From positions 618,895 through 682,894 of the forward strand of contig NZ_NXGV01000001.1 in assembly GCF_002407605.1 (NCBI RefSeq): a stretch of DNA of 64,000 nt, given 5' to 3'. Positions 8,738 through 17,611 of the stretch are shown in pieces. The position numbers and the translations under genes were made by a program. Within the stretch, counting starts at the first letter, position 1; each line of letters begins with the position of its first letter. This DNA is from Marinobacter sp. ANT_B65. Its GTDB lineage: Bacteria; Pseudomonadota; Gammaproteobacteria; Pseudomonadales; Oleiphilaceae. Below the pieces are notes generated by a model. It was not told the DNA's origin. It worked only from the letters and a program-made list of their open reading frames with translations, and did no database searches.

Positions 8738-10161
8738 TGGCTGCGCTCCTTCATGCGTTCATGGAGTGTCCTGGCAGCAAGTTTTGGTGCCGTCCGGTAG
8801 CGCGTCCAGCCGCCAAGATTTCCTGGTTGTAGCCTGCGCAGACGTGATGCCACTTTGGTTCCGAGCCGATAAACGCCCGGACGGGCATGCATCCAGCTCC
8901 AGCCCTTCCAGACCATGGCTTCCAGAGTGCCACGTTTTGCGCCGTGGCCACGCACTTTAGCGGGGTTCAGCTTGTCGCCATCTACAGATTCCTGACGCAG
9001 GCGAACCAGTAAATCCGGTATCGGAATTTTAACCGGGCACACTTCGCCACAAGCACCGCACAGACTTGAGGCGGTGGGCAAGTGCCGGCCTTCATCCAGA
9101 CCTATAAGATGGGGCATCAGGATTTTGCCGATAGGGCCTGGGTAGGTGGTGCCATAGGTGTGCCCACCCACGCGGGTATATACAGGGCAATGGTTCATGC
9201 AGGCGCCACAGCGAATGCAGCGCAGGGTGTCCAGTAGTTCGTCATCCTGATAGATCGATGATCGGCCGTTGTCTACCAGCACCAGGTGCACTTCTTCCGG
9301 GCCATCGAGCTCTTCCGGTTTGCGCGGGCCGGAGATCATGTTGAAGTAGGTGGTGATGTGCTGCCCTGTTGCAGAGCGGGTCAGTAGCGCAAGAAGTGGA
9401 GCTACGTCTTCGAGCTTGCCCACTACTTTCTCTATTCCGGTAACCGCAATATGACATTGGGGGACTGTGGTCGTCATGCGCCCGTTGCCTTCGTTCTCTA
9501 CCAGGCAAAGTGTACCGGTTTCGGCGACCGCAAAATTTACACCTGACACACCCACATCCGCATTCATGAACTTTTCGCGCAACTGATGGCGGGCGCTGGC
9601 GGTCAGGTATTCCACATCACTGGAGAGATCGGTGCCGGTTTTCTCATGCATCAGTTCGGAAATTTCACCGGTATTTTTGTGAATCGCTGGCATGATGATG
9701 TGGGACGGCGTTTCACCGGCAAGCTGCACTATGTATTCGCCCAGGTCCGACTCCAGAGCTTCAATGTCATGGTCATCAAGGTAATGGTTCAGCTCCATTT
9801 CCTCGGTGACCATGGATTTGCCTTTGATCACTGTTTTGGCATTCCGGGCAACACAGATGTCCCGGATAATCCGGCAGGCTTCATCGCCATCAATCGCCCA
9901 GTGTACCTTGACGCCGTTTTCGGAGAGTTTTTTCTCAAGCTGTTCGAGCAAGTCGGGCAGATTCGCCAATGCCCGCAGGCGGATATTCGCGCCCAGATCC
10001 CTAAGCGCTTCCAGATCCCAGCCCTCGAAGGCATCCTTGCGCTTGGTTATCAGCCCATCCATGGCTTTACGGAAGTTCTTCCGTATTTTGGGGTCCGCAA
10101 TGGCTGCGCGCGCTCTGGGATGAAATTCCCTGACGTCTGTATGGTGAGGAGTCTGAGTCAT
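8734..10161 (-). CDS. lutB: L-lactate utilisation iron-sulfur protein LutB
   Basis: Iron-sulfur subunit of the lactate oxidation complex, 475 residues. The N-terminal two thirds is a LUD domain (GVSGVNFAVAETGTLCLVENEGNG). It is followed by two [4Fe-4S] ferredoxin motifs, CIRCGACMNHCPVY and CGACGEVCPVKIPIP, and a C-terminal basic tail of the LutB type (LQPGNLGGWTRYRTAP). The start ATG overlaps the stop of lutA (TCAT at 10158-10161 on the plus strand), and the stop overlaps the start of lutC. Electrons from lactate pass through these clusters, probably to the quinone pool. Nothing unusual in length. Confidence 0.92.
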   Translation of the reverse strand: MTQTPHHTDVREFHPRARAAIADPKIRKNFRKAMDGLITKRKDAFEGWDLEALRDLGANIRLRALANLPDLLEQLEKKLSENGVKVHWAIDGDEACRIIRDICVARNAKTVIKGKSMVTEEMELNHYLDDHDIEALESDLGEYIVQLAGETPSHIIMPAIHKNTGEISELMHEKTGTDLSSDVEYLTASARHQLREKFMNADVGVSGVNFAVAETGTLCLVENEGNGRMTTTVPQCHIAVTGIEKVVGKLEDVAPLLALLTRSATGQHITTYFNMISGPRKPEELDGPEEVHLVLVDNGRSSIYQDDELLDTLRCIRCGACMNHCPVYTRVGGHTYGTTYPGPIGKILMPHLIGLDEGRHLPTASSLCGACGEVCPVKIPIPDLLVRLRQESVDGDKLNPAKVRGHGAKRGTLEAMVWKGWSWMHARPGVYRLGTKVASRLRRLQPGNLGGWTRYRTAPKLAARTLHERMKERSQ

Positions 10162-10937
10162 GAGTTGTCCTCCTTACCTGGATTTGTGCGTTCCCAGAGG
10201 AAACTCAGGATATGCTGGCCCGAGAGAGGTTTCTGGTTTTTCCCGGCAAACCCTGCAATGTTCATCAGGCAGCCACAGTCTGTTGTCACGAATGTCCCGG
10301 CGCCAGTATCGGTCAGGGTATCCACCTTCTCGCTGACCATTGCTCCGGAAATTTCAGGGTGGCGTACGGCGAAGGTGCCTCCGAAACCGCAGCATTCTTC
10401 CGCCCGAACCTGTTCAATCAGATTAACGTTGTTTAACTGCCCGATCAGCCGGGGGCCTACCTCCGCAATACCCATCTCACGGCGCGCGGAGCAGGAAGTA
10501 TGCATGGCGACATTGGTGGGTTCGCCCAGATCTTCCAGCTTTATGTGGCAGACATTCAGAAGAAAATCTGTCAGTTCCCAGGTTCGGGTAGCTATTCCGG
10601 CAGCTTTTGTTTCCTGATCGGTATTCCTGAAAAGGCCGGGATAGTGTTTGCGCATCATCCCGCCGCATGAACCTGAAGGCACTACAATGGGCCAGTCTTC
10701 CGGAAACAGGTCGAGCTGGGCTCTGGCAACGGCTCTGGCTTCATCATGATAGCCGGATGTATACGCCGGTTGACCGCAACACGTCTGGTCTTCGGGGAAG
10801 ATAACCCGGATACCTTCACGCTCGAGCAACTGTATGCCAGCCATGCCCGCATCCGGGTAGAACATGTCCACCAGACAGGTCGCGTAAAAATAAACATGGG
10901 AGGGTTTTGGCGGGTAAACCTTGATGGGATCAGCCAT
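10158..10937 (-). CDS. lutA: L-lactate utilisation protein LutA (CCG-domain protein)
   Basis: First gene of the lut operon, 259 residues, made of two cysteine-rich CCG domains: DQTCCGQPAYTSGYH near residue 60 and AEECCGFGGTFAVRHPEIS near 165, the pattern that binds iron-sulfur clusters in heterodisulfide-reductase-like and glycolate-oxidase-like subunits. The start ATG at 10937 has only a weak ribosome site. Upstream lie a terminator-like hairpin (11039-11063) and a short palindrome of GntR operator type (11081-11095), so regulation by a FadR/LldR-like repressor is possible, although no such gene is in the window. Confidence 0.92.
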   Translation of the reverse strand: MADPIKVYPPKPSHVYFYATCLVDMFYPDAGMAGIQLLEREGIRVIFPEDQTCCGQPAYTSGYHDEARAVARAQLDLFPEDWPIVVPSGSCGGMMRKHYPGLFRNTDQETKAAGIATRTWELTDFLLNVCHIKLEDLGEPTNVAMHTSCSARREMGIAEVGPRLIGQLNNVNLIEQVRAEECCGFGGTFAVRHPEISGAMVSEKVDTLTDTGAGTFVTTDCGCLMNIAGFAGKNQKPLSGQHILSFLWERTNPGKEDNS

Positions 10938-11038
10938 ATTATGCCACTCAAGCCGGTTAGAATTGTTGTCCGGTAATCATAGGGTGGCTGGTGGAAGGTT
11001 GCCAGACGATTTTACAGGGGGATTGTGTGAAGCAGGAA

Positions 11039-11063
11039 AAGCGGCAGCGGGCAGCCGCCGCTT
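11039..11063 (-). terminator. Intrinsic terminator after comEA
   Basis: On the minus strand a 10-bp stem with one G-T pair (AAGCGGCGGC / GCTGCCGCTT) closes a 5-base loop and runs into TTTTCC. It lies 34 bp past the comEA stop and before lutA, so it should separate comEA from lutABC. Confidence 0.6.
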
Positions 11064-11080
11064 TGTCAGTAGTGGAGGAG

Positions 11081-11095
11081 TGTTGTCCTACAACA
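11081..11095. promoter_or_regulatory. Possible GntR (FadR/LldR-type) operator upstream of lutA
   Basis: TGTTGTCCTACAACA is a perfect palindrome with 6-bp arms around 3 bases and fits the TnGTnnnACnA pattern of FCD-type GntR regulators, which commonly control lactate genes. It sits 144 bp before the lutA start and next to the comEA stop, on the far side of the comEA terminator, which weakens the case. Confidence 0.3.
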
Positions 11096-11096
11096 T

Positions 11097-11366
11097 CTAC
11101 TTTACCGATATGCGTTCGGCGTTCTTTTCAACCGTGCGCTCGCCGATGCCTTTTACCTTGGCCAGATCCTCTGGCGTTTTAAAGGGACCATTCGCCTCGC
11201 GGTAAGCAACAATGGCTTCGGCTTTGTTGTGGCCGATGCCGTCAAGGCTTGTGAGAGTGACAGCGTCAGCGCTGTTGATATTGATAACTGACTGGTTGGC
11301 ATGAACAGACCCGGTTGCCAGGGTGAACAGCAGTATGAGTGTAGCGAACAGAGGTGTGTGCTTCAT
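11097..11366 (-). CDS. ComEA-type helix-hairpin-helix protein
   Basis: A small secreted DNA-binding-type protein of 89 residues: signal peptide to about residue 24 (cleavage after SVHA), then a tandem helix-hairpin-helix region (VININSADAVTLTSLDGIGHNKAEAIVAYR, GPFKTPEDLAKVKGIGERTVEKN). These are the ComEA features that bind incoming double-stranded DNA in the periplasm in competent bacteria. In many gammaproteobacteria such genes occur alone, as here, without other competence genes nearby. AGGAG lies 10 bases before the start, and a three-codon ORF (ATG 11374, TGA overlapping the comEA ATG) fits between them. Confidence 0.85.
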   Translation of the reverse strand: MKHTPLFATLILLFTLATGSVHANQSVININSADAVTLTSLDGIGHNKAEAIVAYREANGPFKTPEDLAKVKGIGERTVEKNAERISVK

Positions 11367-11391
11367 GTGAACATGACTCCTGATGCTGAAA

Positions 11392-11747
11392 TGCGTTGTT
11401 ATGATTTTGAGTCAGAGTCGCAAGACAGAAAGGAGCAAGGTTTTCGGGTTTGTGCGGGTTCAGACAGAAGGGCGAAAGAAGTATGACGACGGTAGCGTGC
11501 AGTGCACGGGCAAGGACCACATTCCATGTGATCCTCGGTTCCGTGGCTGACCCCCGCCTGTTCCTTCAGGCTACGGCCCATCCCGAGCGCTTCATCCATG
11601 TGCCAACGATCCTTGCTGGCTTGTCATCCCTGACACCAACCATTCTAGCGTGGATGAATTCTGGGCATATGGGATATTGGCTATCGGGCGTGTGCGATAT
11701 TTCCTACACCGAGCGTACGCTTCTGACTAGTCGTTTTGAGCGACATA
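11392..11747. other. 356 bp without a supported gene
   Basis: Open frames exist on both strands here (for example 11450-11815 plus), but none has a convincing ribosome site, domain or residue pattern, and the plus one runs through the small DUF3096 gene on the other strand. It probably holds the comEA promoter and little else. Confidence 0.4.
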
Positions 11748-11891
11748 TCAAAGCGAGTATCCCAGCAACCCCAGAACACCAAGTGCAATCAGGTAACCTG
11801 CAACAATGTACTTAAGCAGTCGTGGAACCACCAGGATGGCAATCCCTGCGCCCAGGCTGATGAGTGGAGCAAGCTCGAGGTGAAGTGTCAT
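11748..11891 (-). CDS. DUF3096 small membrane protein (47 aa)
   Basis: A 47-residue protein with two hydrophobic segments, beginning MTLHLELAPLISLGAG and continuing with the conserved VPRLLKYIVAGYLI. This matches DUF3096, a family of tiny inner-membrane proteins of unknown function. AAAGGA stands 6-7 bases before the ATG at 11891. It is transcribed away from the PHB depolymerase gene, sharing a 187-bp intergenic region with it. Confidence 0.8.
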   Translation of the reverse strand: MTLHLELAPLISLGAGIAILVVPRLLKYIVAGYLIALGVLGLLGYSL

Positions 11892-12078
11892 ATCTGTCCT
11901 TTAGGATAGTAATTTTCGAAAGGGTGGCGTCGTTTTTTCCGGACACAGTGTCTGGTTGCCCGGTCAGTTTTTATCTTACCTAAAAAGGATAGTGCTTTTA
12001 AATTAAAGTGTTATCCATGTGGCATGGTTTTTTCTTGTTATTCGGATGCTGAACAATAAATCCAAGAAGGAGCACCTC
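11892..12078. promoter_or_regulatory. Divergent promoter region between DUF3096 gene and PHB depolymerase
   Basis: Contains a near-palindrome at 11939-11955 (CCGGACA, 3 bases, TGTCTGG; one mismatch between arms), two AGGATAGT copies at about 11903 and 11989, and AT-rich sequence before the PHB depolymerase gene. No promoter boxes were clear enough to assign. Confidence 0.3.
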
Positions 12079-13809
12079 ATGTCGAACGTTACGTTCAACT
12101 GGTTACGTCGTGTCTTTATGCCGGCGCTGGCGGTATCCATTACTTTATTGCTGCCATCTCTGCCTGCCACTGCAGGCCAGACCAATTCCTATACTCTCCC
12201 ACAACAAGCCTATAACCAGTCCCGTGCCAGGGATTATAAAGTATACGTTCCGGACAATATCCAGTCGCCCGCACCCATGGTGATGGCTTTGCACGGCTGT
12301 AAACAGACCAATGATGATGTCCTGAATGACTGGGGCCTGAAGGCCGCCGCCGACCAGTATGGTTTTATTCTCGTCGCGCCCTATATCACCAGTTATGACG
12401 GGTTGCGCAATCAGAACTGCTGGGGCTTCTGGTTTGATCATCACCGCCATCAGGGGGCCGGAGAAGTAGAGGATCTGTACCAGATCGCTCTGGAGGTGGA
12501 AAGCAACTACGCTGTAGACCCTCAGCGTCGTTACATCACCGGGTTGTCATCTGGCGGGGCCATGACAGTTGTTGCTGCAGTCGCGCACAATGAATACTGG
12601 GCGGCAGCTGCACCGGCTGCCGGTATTCCCTATGGCGAGGATGCATCTTCAGTATCCCTGTCTGGCCAGTGTCCGGGGAGTGCAACTTTCCATAGTGTGT
12701 CTCGGGTAGTTTCCGATATGGAAGCTGAACTGGATGATGCCTATCCAATTCCTCTGATGGTGCTGCAGAACGAAAACGACTGCACGGTTATAAAAAACTC
12801 AGCTGACAACATCCGTGATGCCCACCTCAAAGCCTTCGGTGATCCGGCTTTTGATACCCCTGCCGAAGCAATGGCAGAATCTGCGGCCTGTTCCCCTTAC
12901 TATCAGAATAACTACAGTTGCACCCGAACCCGGTATACCCGGGATGGTACCAGCGGGTCCCGCTCGGTGGTTGAAACGGTTTACCTCGATGGGCCTCTGG
13001 CTACGCCGAATGCCCAGGATACAGATCATGGCCACTATTGGGTTGGCGGTGTGAACGGCAGCAACGGCAAATGGGCTGTGCGAGCAGGACCCAGCTATCC
13101 CGATATTATCTGGAGTTTTTTTAGCGCCCATAGCCGCGACGGCTCCGCTCCGGAAGGGTTTCCTGTTATCACTTTGATTGGTGATAACCCTATGACCGTC
13201 GCGTTGAATACTTCCTTTACCGATCCGGGGGCAACAGCAGAGGATGCGGAAGATGGTTCCGTGTCGGTAACTGCGAACTGCAGCTCGGTTGATGTGTCTG
13301 CCGTAGGCTCATATTCCTGTGTGTACACTGCGACGGACAGCGATAGCAACGAGACCACAGCAGAGCGTCAGGTTGAGGTCTGGGATCCAAATGCACCGAC
13401 CGAAACCTGCGAGCAGGTGACGGCGTCGCCCAGCGCGCATGTATCTGCGGGCCGTGCCTATGCGGGCGGCAGTTACAATCTCCGGGCCTATGCGAACGGT
13501 GATAACGCGGATATTGGCGGCTCGTTTGATAGCTGGAGCAATGTGGTTCTGTATGAAGGTGATCCGGGACAGTGGTTTGCCAGTGAGCCCTCAGCCTGTG
13601 GCGGAAATGACAATGGAAATGGTGATGACCCATTTTCCTGTCAGGACTGGAATTCCAGTAACCTGAGCCACAATATGGCCGGCCGCGCTTATTATGCTGG
13701 TGGTTACTACAGCACCGGAGGTGATGATTACCTGGGTGCTTTTCCCGGTGGTTATGCCTGGGTCAAGGAAACTTCGGAGGGTGTGTTCGAGCAGGGACAG
13801 TGTCAGTAG
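12079..13809 (+). CDS. Secreted PHB depolymerase with tandem C-terminal repeats
   Basis: Extracellular esterase of the PHB depolymerase family, 576 residues. A signal peptide (to about residue 32) precedes the catalytic domain (about 40-350), which has the lipase box GLSSG with Ser157 and candidate Asp (NENDCTV) and His (DTDHGHYWVGG) for the triad. Then follows an immunoglobulin-like DUF5011-type domain (TDPGATAEDAEDGSVSV) and two copies of a short Cys-bounded repeat, each with H(x)nAGRAYxAGG, separated by a Gly/Asn linker; these probably bind polymer. ATG 12079 has AAGGAG at the right distance; an upstream in-frame ATG (12019) does not. No PHA synthase is nearby, so the substrate may be external polymer. 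Confidence 0.88.
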   Translation: MSNVTFNWLRRVFMPALAVSITLLLPSLPATAGQTNSYTLPQQAYNQSRARDYKVYVPDNIQSPAPMVMALHGCKQTNDDVLNDWGLKAAADQYGFILVAPYITSYDGLRNQNCWGFWFDHHRHQGAGEVEDLYQIALEVESNYAVDPQRRYITGLSSGGAMTVVAAVAHNEYWAAAAPAAGIPYGEDASSVSLSGQCPGSATFHSVSRVVSDMEAELDDAYPIPLMVLQNENDCTVIKNSADNIRDAHLKAFGDPAFDTPAEAMAESAACSPYYQNNYSCTRTRYTRDGTSGSRSVVETVYLDGPLATPNAQDTDHGHYWVGGVNGSNGKWAVRAGPSYPDIIWSFFSAHSRDGSAPEGFPVITLIGDNPMTVALNTSFTDPGATAEDAEDGSVSVTANCSSVDVSAVGSYSCVYTATDSDSNETTAERQVEVWDPNAPTETCEQVTASPSAHVSAGRAYAGGSYNLRAYANGDNADIGGSFDSWSNVVLYEGDPGQWFASEPSACGGNDNGNGDDPFSCQDWNSSNLSHNMAGRAYYAGGYYSTGGDDYLGAFPGGYAWVKETSEGVFEQGQCQ

Positions 13810-13824
13810 AAGTTAGCAACAGAC

Positions 13825-14670
13825 TTAAAACAGCCCCATCTGGGGCTGTTCTTCGTTAAAACGAAGGGGTTCAAGGCCTTCCACCCGCTCGCTCAGTAAC
13901 CGGGTCCAGATCTCGGTGAGAGATAGCGCATCGCCAATGTCCGGCATGTGCAGAAAAAAATAGGGACTCTGCCCTTGTTCAATCCAGGTGCCCACCCGCT
14001 CAACCCAGGGGGCGAGATAGCGGCGGTTTGCTTCCAGTTCCGGGTGGCCGATGTAGCGGATTACCGGAGCGGCATCACAGGGAAGCAGATGTACGGGTAC
14101 CCGGGGTTTCTTTCGTTGGGCTTCAATGGTGATTTCGTTATCTGGAATCGCTGAAAACAGGGCTCTGGTATCCATGCATACGCGTGCGATATTGCGCTCC
14201 CGAAGTCCCCGGTTCAGGGCTTTCTCGGCCTCGCCCTTGCTGAAAAAAGCGCTGTTGCGGACTTCCACCGAGCATTTCAGGGGAGCTGGCAAGGCATCAG
14301 TAAATCGCCAGAGGTTATTCAGATGCTCCGGACCGAATGCGGCAGGGAGCTGCAATAGAAATGGGCCGAGTACGTCCTCCAGTGGTGCGATAACCTCCAG
14401 AAAATCCCGCACAGCCATATCGACACCGGAAAGCAGGCGGTCATGGGTGATGTTGCGGGGAAACTTGAGCAAAAAACGGAAGTCGTTGGGTACCTGTAAG
14501 CGCCATTGCTGACACTGTTCTTGGCTGGGTGTGGCATAAAAGGTCGTGTTGCCTTCCACACAGTTAAAAAACCGGCTGTAACGGTCCAGTGGGCTCTTGC
14601 CTGGAGGCAGTGCGCCATTCCATGAAGGATGTTGCCATTGAGGACAGCCAAGAAAGTAGGGAGGTGCCAT
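13825..14670 (-). CDS. DUF72 (YecE-like) protein
   Basis: A 281-residue TIM-barrel-type protein of the DUF72/YecE family. Family signatures: FLGCPQWQHPSWNG at the N-terminus, then VEGNTTFYATPSQEQCQQW, FLLKFPRNITHDR, and FFLHMPDIGDA near the end (usual form YFNN in other members is here FFLH). The function is unknown; a role with metal or nucleic acid has been suggested for relatives but not proved. Its 3' end overlaps the terminator hairpin shared with the convergent PHB depolymerase gene. Confidence 0.85.
   Translation of the reverse strand: MAPPYFLGCPQWQHPSWNGALPPGKSPLDRYSRFFNCVEGNTTFYATPSQEQCQQWRLQVPNDFRFLLKFPRNITHDRLLSGVDMAVRDFLEVIAPLEDVLGPFLLQLPAAFGPEHLNNLWRFTDALPAPLKCSVEVRNSAFFSKGEAEKALNRGLRERNIARVCMDTRALFSAIPDNEITIEAQRKKPRVPVHLLPCDAAPVIRYIGHPELEANRRYLAPWVERVGTWIEQGQSPYFFLHMPDIGDALSLTEIWTRLLSERVEGLEPLRFNEEQPQMGLF
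13829..13850. terminator. Hairpin between convergent PHB depolymerase and DUF72 genes
   Basis: AACAGCCCC and GGGGCTGTT form a perfect 9-bp stem with a 4-base loop. On the plus strand it is followed by CTTCGTT, on the minus strand by TTAAG, so it could act in both directions, though U-tracts are short. It overlaps the last codons of the DUF72 gene. Confidence 0.5.
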
Positions 14671-14707
14671 TGCCAGTGGTTCCGGTGAGAAGGGCGTCAG
14701 AGTTGTA

Positions 14708-15826
14708 TTACAGTTTACCGTATCCGGAATGACGATGCCGCCTGCCGCTCATGATTGCTACAAGGAGACTGAGGGTGCGCAACAGGCCGATCAAAAGCGG
14801 CGCCAGTAACCATAAGAGCCAGCTGCCTATGTAAAGTGCGGGGATAAGCAATAGCAGCCATCCCACAAACTGGACGGCCATTACGGGATAGCCGAGCACG
14901 TCCGCCACACCAGCAAACAGGTCGTTGATAATGCTGGGATGGGAGATAACGAGATAGCCCACGCCGATTACAAGGGGCCATCTGGCATAACGGGCGCTAC
15001 TCAGGACCATTTTTCCGCTGCGGGTAATTCGCGTGGCCAGAGCCGCAGAACGGGTGCCGCGGCTTGCCGTTTTGGTGCTGATCGCAGCTGCGCGCCCAAT
15101 GCGCAGTACTTTCACCGCACTGGCAAACGCCAGCATATCCACTGATGCCCAGCCAAGGTCACTGGCGGTAATCTCTTTGTCCAGGCGGTAGTTCCGCTCC
15201 AGGTCACGTATGCCACTGGTGAAAAACTGATTCACGCCCTCAAGTACCCGCTCGGTGCTGATCCACTGAGTCGTGCCCTGGCTGTCTACAACAAACTGGC
15301 CCAGGAAATCGTGGCCTTCAGATTGAATGAAGTTGACAGCGTACCACCCACGTTCTTCTGGCGAGAGGTCCTTGACTGGGGGTGTTGATGGGGCGCCCGT
15401 TTCGGGCGTATCGCTAAAGAGTTGCCGGAACGACTGGTAGGACCCGGTGATCCTGTTCATCCACTCAATTGTACTGATTGGGCGGGTTACAAAGTGCTGG
15501 ATGGGAGGCAGAACATCCTCGCCATATTGCCTTAGAATATCCCGGAATGCAGGCTCGTCAGCGTAAAGCGGAAACAGGTTCCGGGCCATGTCCGGGTAGC
15601 GTGTGAACGCAGCCTGAGCCTTCAGGAGCAGAAGGGGGTCGTCTGACATATCCAGCAGCATTGCCTGAATCTCAACGGACTCCTCCTCAATCTCCGGGAA
15701 ATTTACAAGCAGGTCGCTGGCCTGAATGCTGATCAGCTTCTCCTCAATAGAGACCGGTTCGGCAATAGTGCTGAAGACAGCCGCCATCAGCAGGGCTATA
15801 CCACAAATCAGGAGTAGCTTTTTCAA
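14708..15826 (-). CDS. Unknown membrane protein with signal peptide
   Basis: I do not recognise this 372-residue protein. It starts at TTG 15826, giving a clear signal sequence (MKKLLLICGIALLMAAVFSTIA), with GGTGAT just upstream. Residues 25-240 are soluble and helical (LLVNFPEIEEESVEIQAML, IQHFVTRPISTIEWMNRITG), including a segment mentioning no known catalytic pattern. After a basic stretch (SAVKVLRIGRAAAISTKTASRGTRSAALATRITRS) come three hydrophobic segments (about 280-355) and a basic tail. A periplasmic domain anchored to the inner membrane is the likely layout. It is separated by 118 bp from the histidine kinase gene on the same strand. Confidence 0.6.
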   Translation of the reverse strand: MKKLLLICGIALLMAAVFSTIAEPVSIEEKLISIQASDLLVNFPEIEEESVEIQAMLLDMSDDPLLLLKAQAAFTRYPDMARNLFPLYADEPAFRDILRQYGEDVLPPIQHFVTRPISTIEWMNRITGSYQSFRQLFSDTPETGAPSTPPVKDLSPEERGWYAVNFIQSEGHDFLGQFVVDSQGTTQWISTERVLEGVNQFFTSGIRDLERNYRLDKEITASDLGWASVDMLAFASAVKVLRIGRAAAISTKTASRGTRSAALATRITRSGKMVLSSARYARWPLVIGVGYLVISHPSIINDLFAGVADVLGYPVMAVQFVGWLLLLIPALYIGSWLLWLLAPLLIGLLRTLSLLVAIMSGRRHRHSGYGKL

Positions 15827-15944
15827 ATGATCACCACCGCGTATCGATTGTTCATGCTGGTCAGTCTAGCGCGAATGGAGTGGTTTGTAGTTTTTGCACC
15901 GGCTGGTTATCAAGGCTTTTCGGGTGCGCGGTCTCCTGTTACTT

Positions 15945-17570
15945 TTATTGTGCAGCCAGCAGACGTATGGCGCTGGCTGCCGCAGATGTGCGGTTTTCGA
16001 CACCCAGCTTCCGGAATACCTGCTCCAGATGCTTGTTCACCGTGCGTGGGCTCATGTCCAGAATCTGTGCAATTTCCCGGTTGGTTTTGCCGTTGGCTAT
16101 CCACAAAAGCACGTCGGATTCCCTTAAGGTCAGCTGGAATCTTTCTCTCAGGGCAGCTGTTGCGCAGGATTGGCTTTGCGGTGTTTTGAGCCGGAGCAGG
16201 TACTCCCGACCATCGACCAGTGTCAGGTATTCTATCGAATGCTGGATGTCCAGAGCCTGTAAGGGCATAGAGTGCCCGGGTTCAGGGCTGCGGTTGATCC
16301 ATTCCGCAAGCCTGGTACGAATTACCTGGAAGTCCGGATGAGATGTGTCAGGAAGACGTTCACAGACCTGCGGTGTTCCCCAGAGCAGGTTGCCTTCATG
16401 ATCAACGGCAAACAGGTTCTGACCTGCACTGTCCAGGGCGCTTCGGGCGCTTCGTGACATTCGGGCGTTAGCCAGGTGTACGTCCATTCGGGCCAGAAGC
16501 TCAGCTGTATTGATGGGTTTTGTTACATAATCGACGCCGCCAGCTTTCAGGCCCATCACCACATGTTCGGTATCACTCAGACCTGTCATGAAGATAATGG
16601 GGATGTCGGCGAAGGCTGGATTTTCCGTCAGAAGCCGTGTAATGGTCAGCCCGAGCCCTGTTCCGACACGGCTTTGCCCCGGGGTGCGAATGCGCTCGAA
16701 GGGACGGAATATGCGGTCTGCATTTTCCGGAGATATGCCTTCACCGGTATCCTCAACGGTAAATTCCGCAACCTGACTGCGGTATTTCAGAGTCAGGGTG
16801 ACGGAGCCTCTGTCGGTGTATTTAATTGCATTGGACAGCAGGTTGATCAGAATCTGGCGCAGGCGTTTTTCATCGGTGGTTACAATGTCTGGCAGGGGGT
16901 TAGGACAGTAATAGTTAAAGGCGAGCCCTTTTTCCTCTGCTTGCAGGCGGAACATGGTGACAACCTGTTCCATCAGCATGCCAATGCGCACGCGGTCCCT
17001 GCGCAGATCAAGTCTCCCGGCCTCGATCTTGGAGATGTCGAGCAGACCTTCGATCAGATCTGCCAGGTACAAGCCGCTACGCCGGATTACTCCCAGTGCT
17101 TCCCGGCGATGGGGTGGTACTGAGTCGTCATTTTCCATCAGTTGTGCATAACCAAGAATGGCATTCAGTGGTGAGCGAAGCTCGTGGCTGATGCCTGTCA
17201 GATAGCGGCTCTTGGCACCATTGGCAGCTTCTGCATTTTCCTTCGCCTCTTGCAAGGCTTTGTCCGTTCTTTCGTGGGCCGCGATCTCTTCGGTCAGGCG
17301 CCGGGTCTGGCGCTGGGATTCCTCTTCCGCCACCAGTCGGCTTGCCTGAGCGAGAACAAAGAGCCAGCAGAAGACTCCGGTAACAATTATCAGAATGAAA
17401 AAGACTTTCCACAAAGTCATTGCCAGCAGTTCGGCTTCTGCCAGCGAACTGACTGGTGTCTTGGCGTAAATCAGGGAAAGAAGTGCTGCCGACAGTCCGT
17501 TGACCAGAACCAGTAAGGTCAGAAATGACCCGAGACGGGAATGCATACTGTCCAGCAGGAGCTTGGGCAT
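15945..17570 (-). CDS. Sensor histidine kinase fused to a LuxR-type output domain, apparently internally deleted
   Basis: A 541-residue protein. Two membrane segments (about 15-35 and 52-75) are followed by a coiled coil (82-118), HisKA with phospho-acceptor His129 ([13 protein letters not shown]), HATPase with N box ([11 protein letters not shown]), G1 (DTGEGIS) and G2 (GTGLGLTI) boxes, then directly half of a receiver domain ([23 protein letters not shown]) and a C-terminal LuxR helix-turn-helix ([21 protein letters not shown]). The end of the ATPase domain, the linker and the first half of the receiver, including its phospho-acceptor Asp, are missing at about residue 315, in frame. ATG 17570 or 17546 may be used. 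Divergent from amiF, which it probably regulates. Confidence 0.8.
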   Translation of the reverse strand: MPKLLLDSMHSRLGSFLTLLVLVNGLSAALLSLIYAKTPVSSLAEAELLAMTLWKVFFILIIVTGVFCWLFVLAQASRLVAEEESQRQTRRLTEEIAAHERTDKALQEAKENAEAANGAKSRYLTGISHELRSPLNAILGYAQLMENDDSVPPHRREALGVIRRSGLYLADLIEGLLDISKIEAGRLDLRRDRVRIGMLMEQVVTMFRLQAEEKGLAFNYYCPNPLPDIVTTDEKRLRQILINLLSNAIKYTDRGSVTLTLKYRSQVAEFTVEDTGEGISPENADRIFRPFERIRTPGQSRVGTGLGLTITRLLTENPAFADIPIIFMTGLSDTEHVVMGLKAGGVDYVTKPINTAELLARMDVHLANARMSRSARSALDSAGQNLFAVDHEGNLLWGTPQVCERLPDTSHPDFQVIRTRLAEWINRSPEPGHSMPLQALDIQHSIEYLTLVDGREYLLRLKTPQSQSCATAALRERFQLTLRESDVLLWIANGKTNREIAQILDMSPRTVNKHLEQVFRKLGVENRTSAAASAIRLLAAQ

Positions 17571-17611
17571 CAGCAGGGCCAGAAATTGCTGAATCTGGTT
17601 CCGGTAACAAA

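Noticed and set aside
9586..10617. 343-codon plus-strand frame across lutB and lutA
   Set aside because: Antisense shadow of two clear genes.
11450..11815. 121-codon plus frame between comEA and DUF3096
   Set aside because: No domain, weak start, overlaps the DUF3096 gene on the opposite strand.
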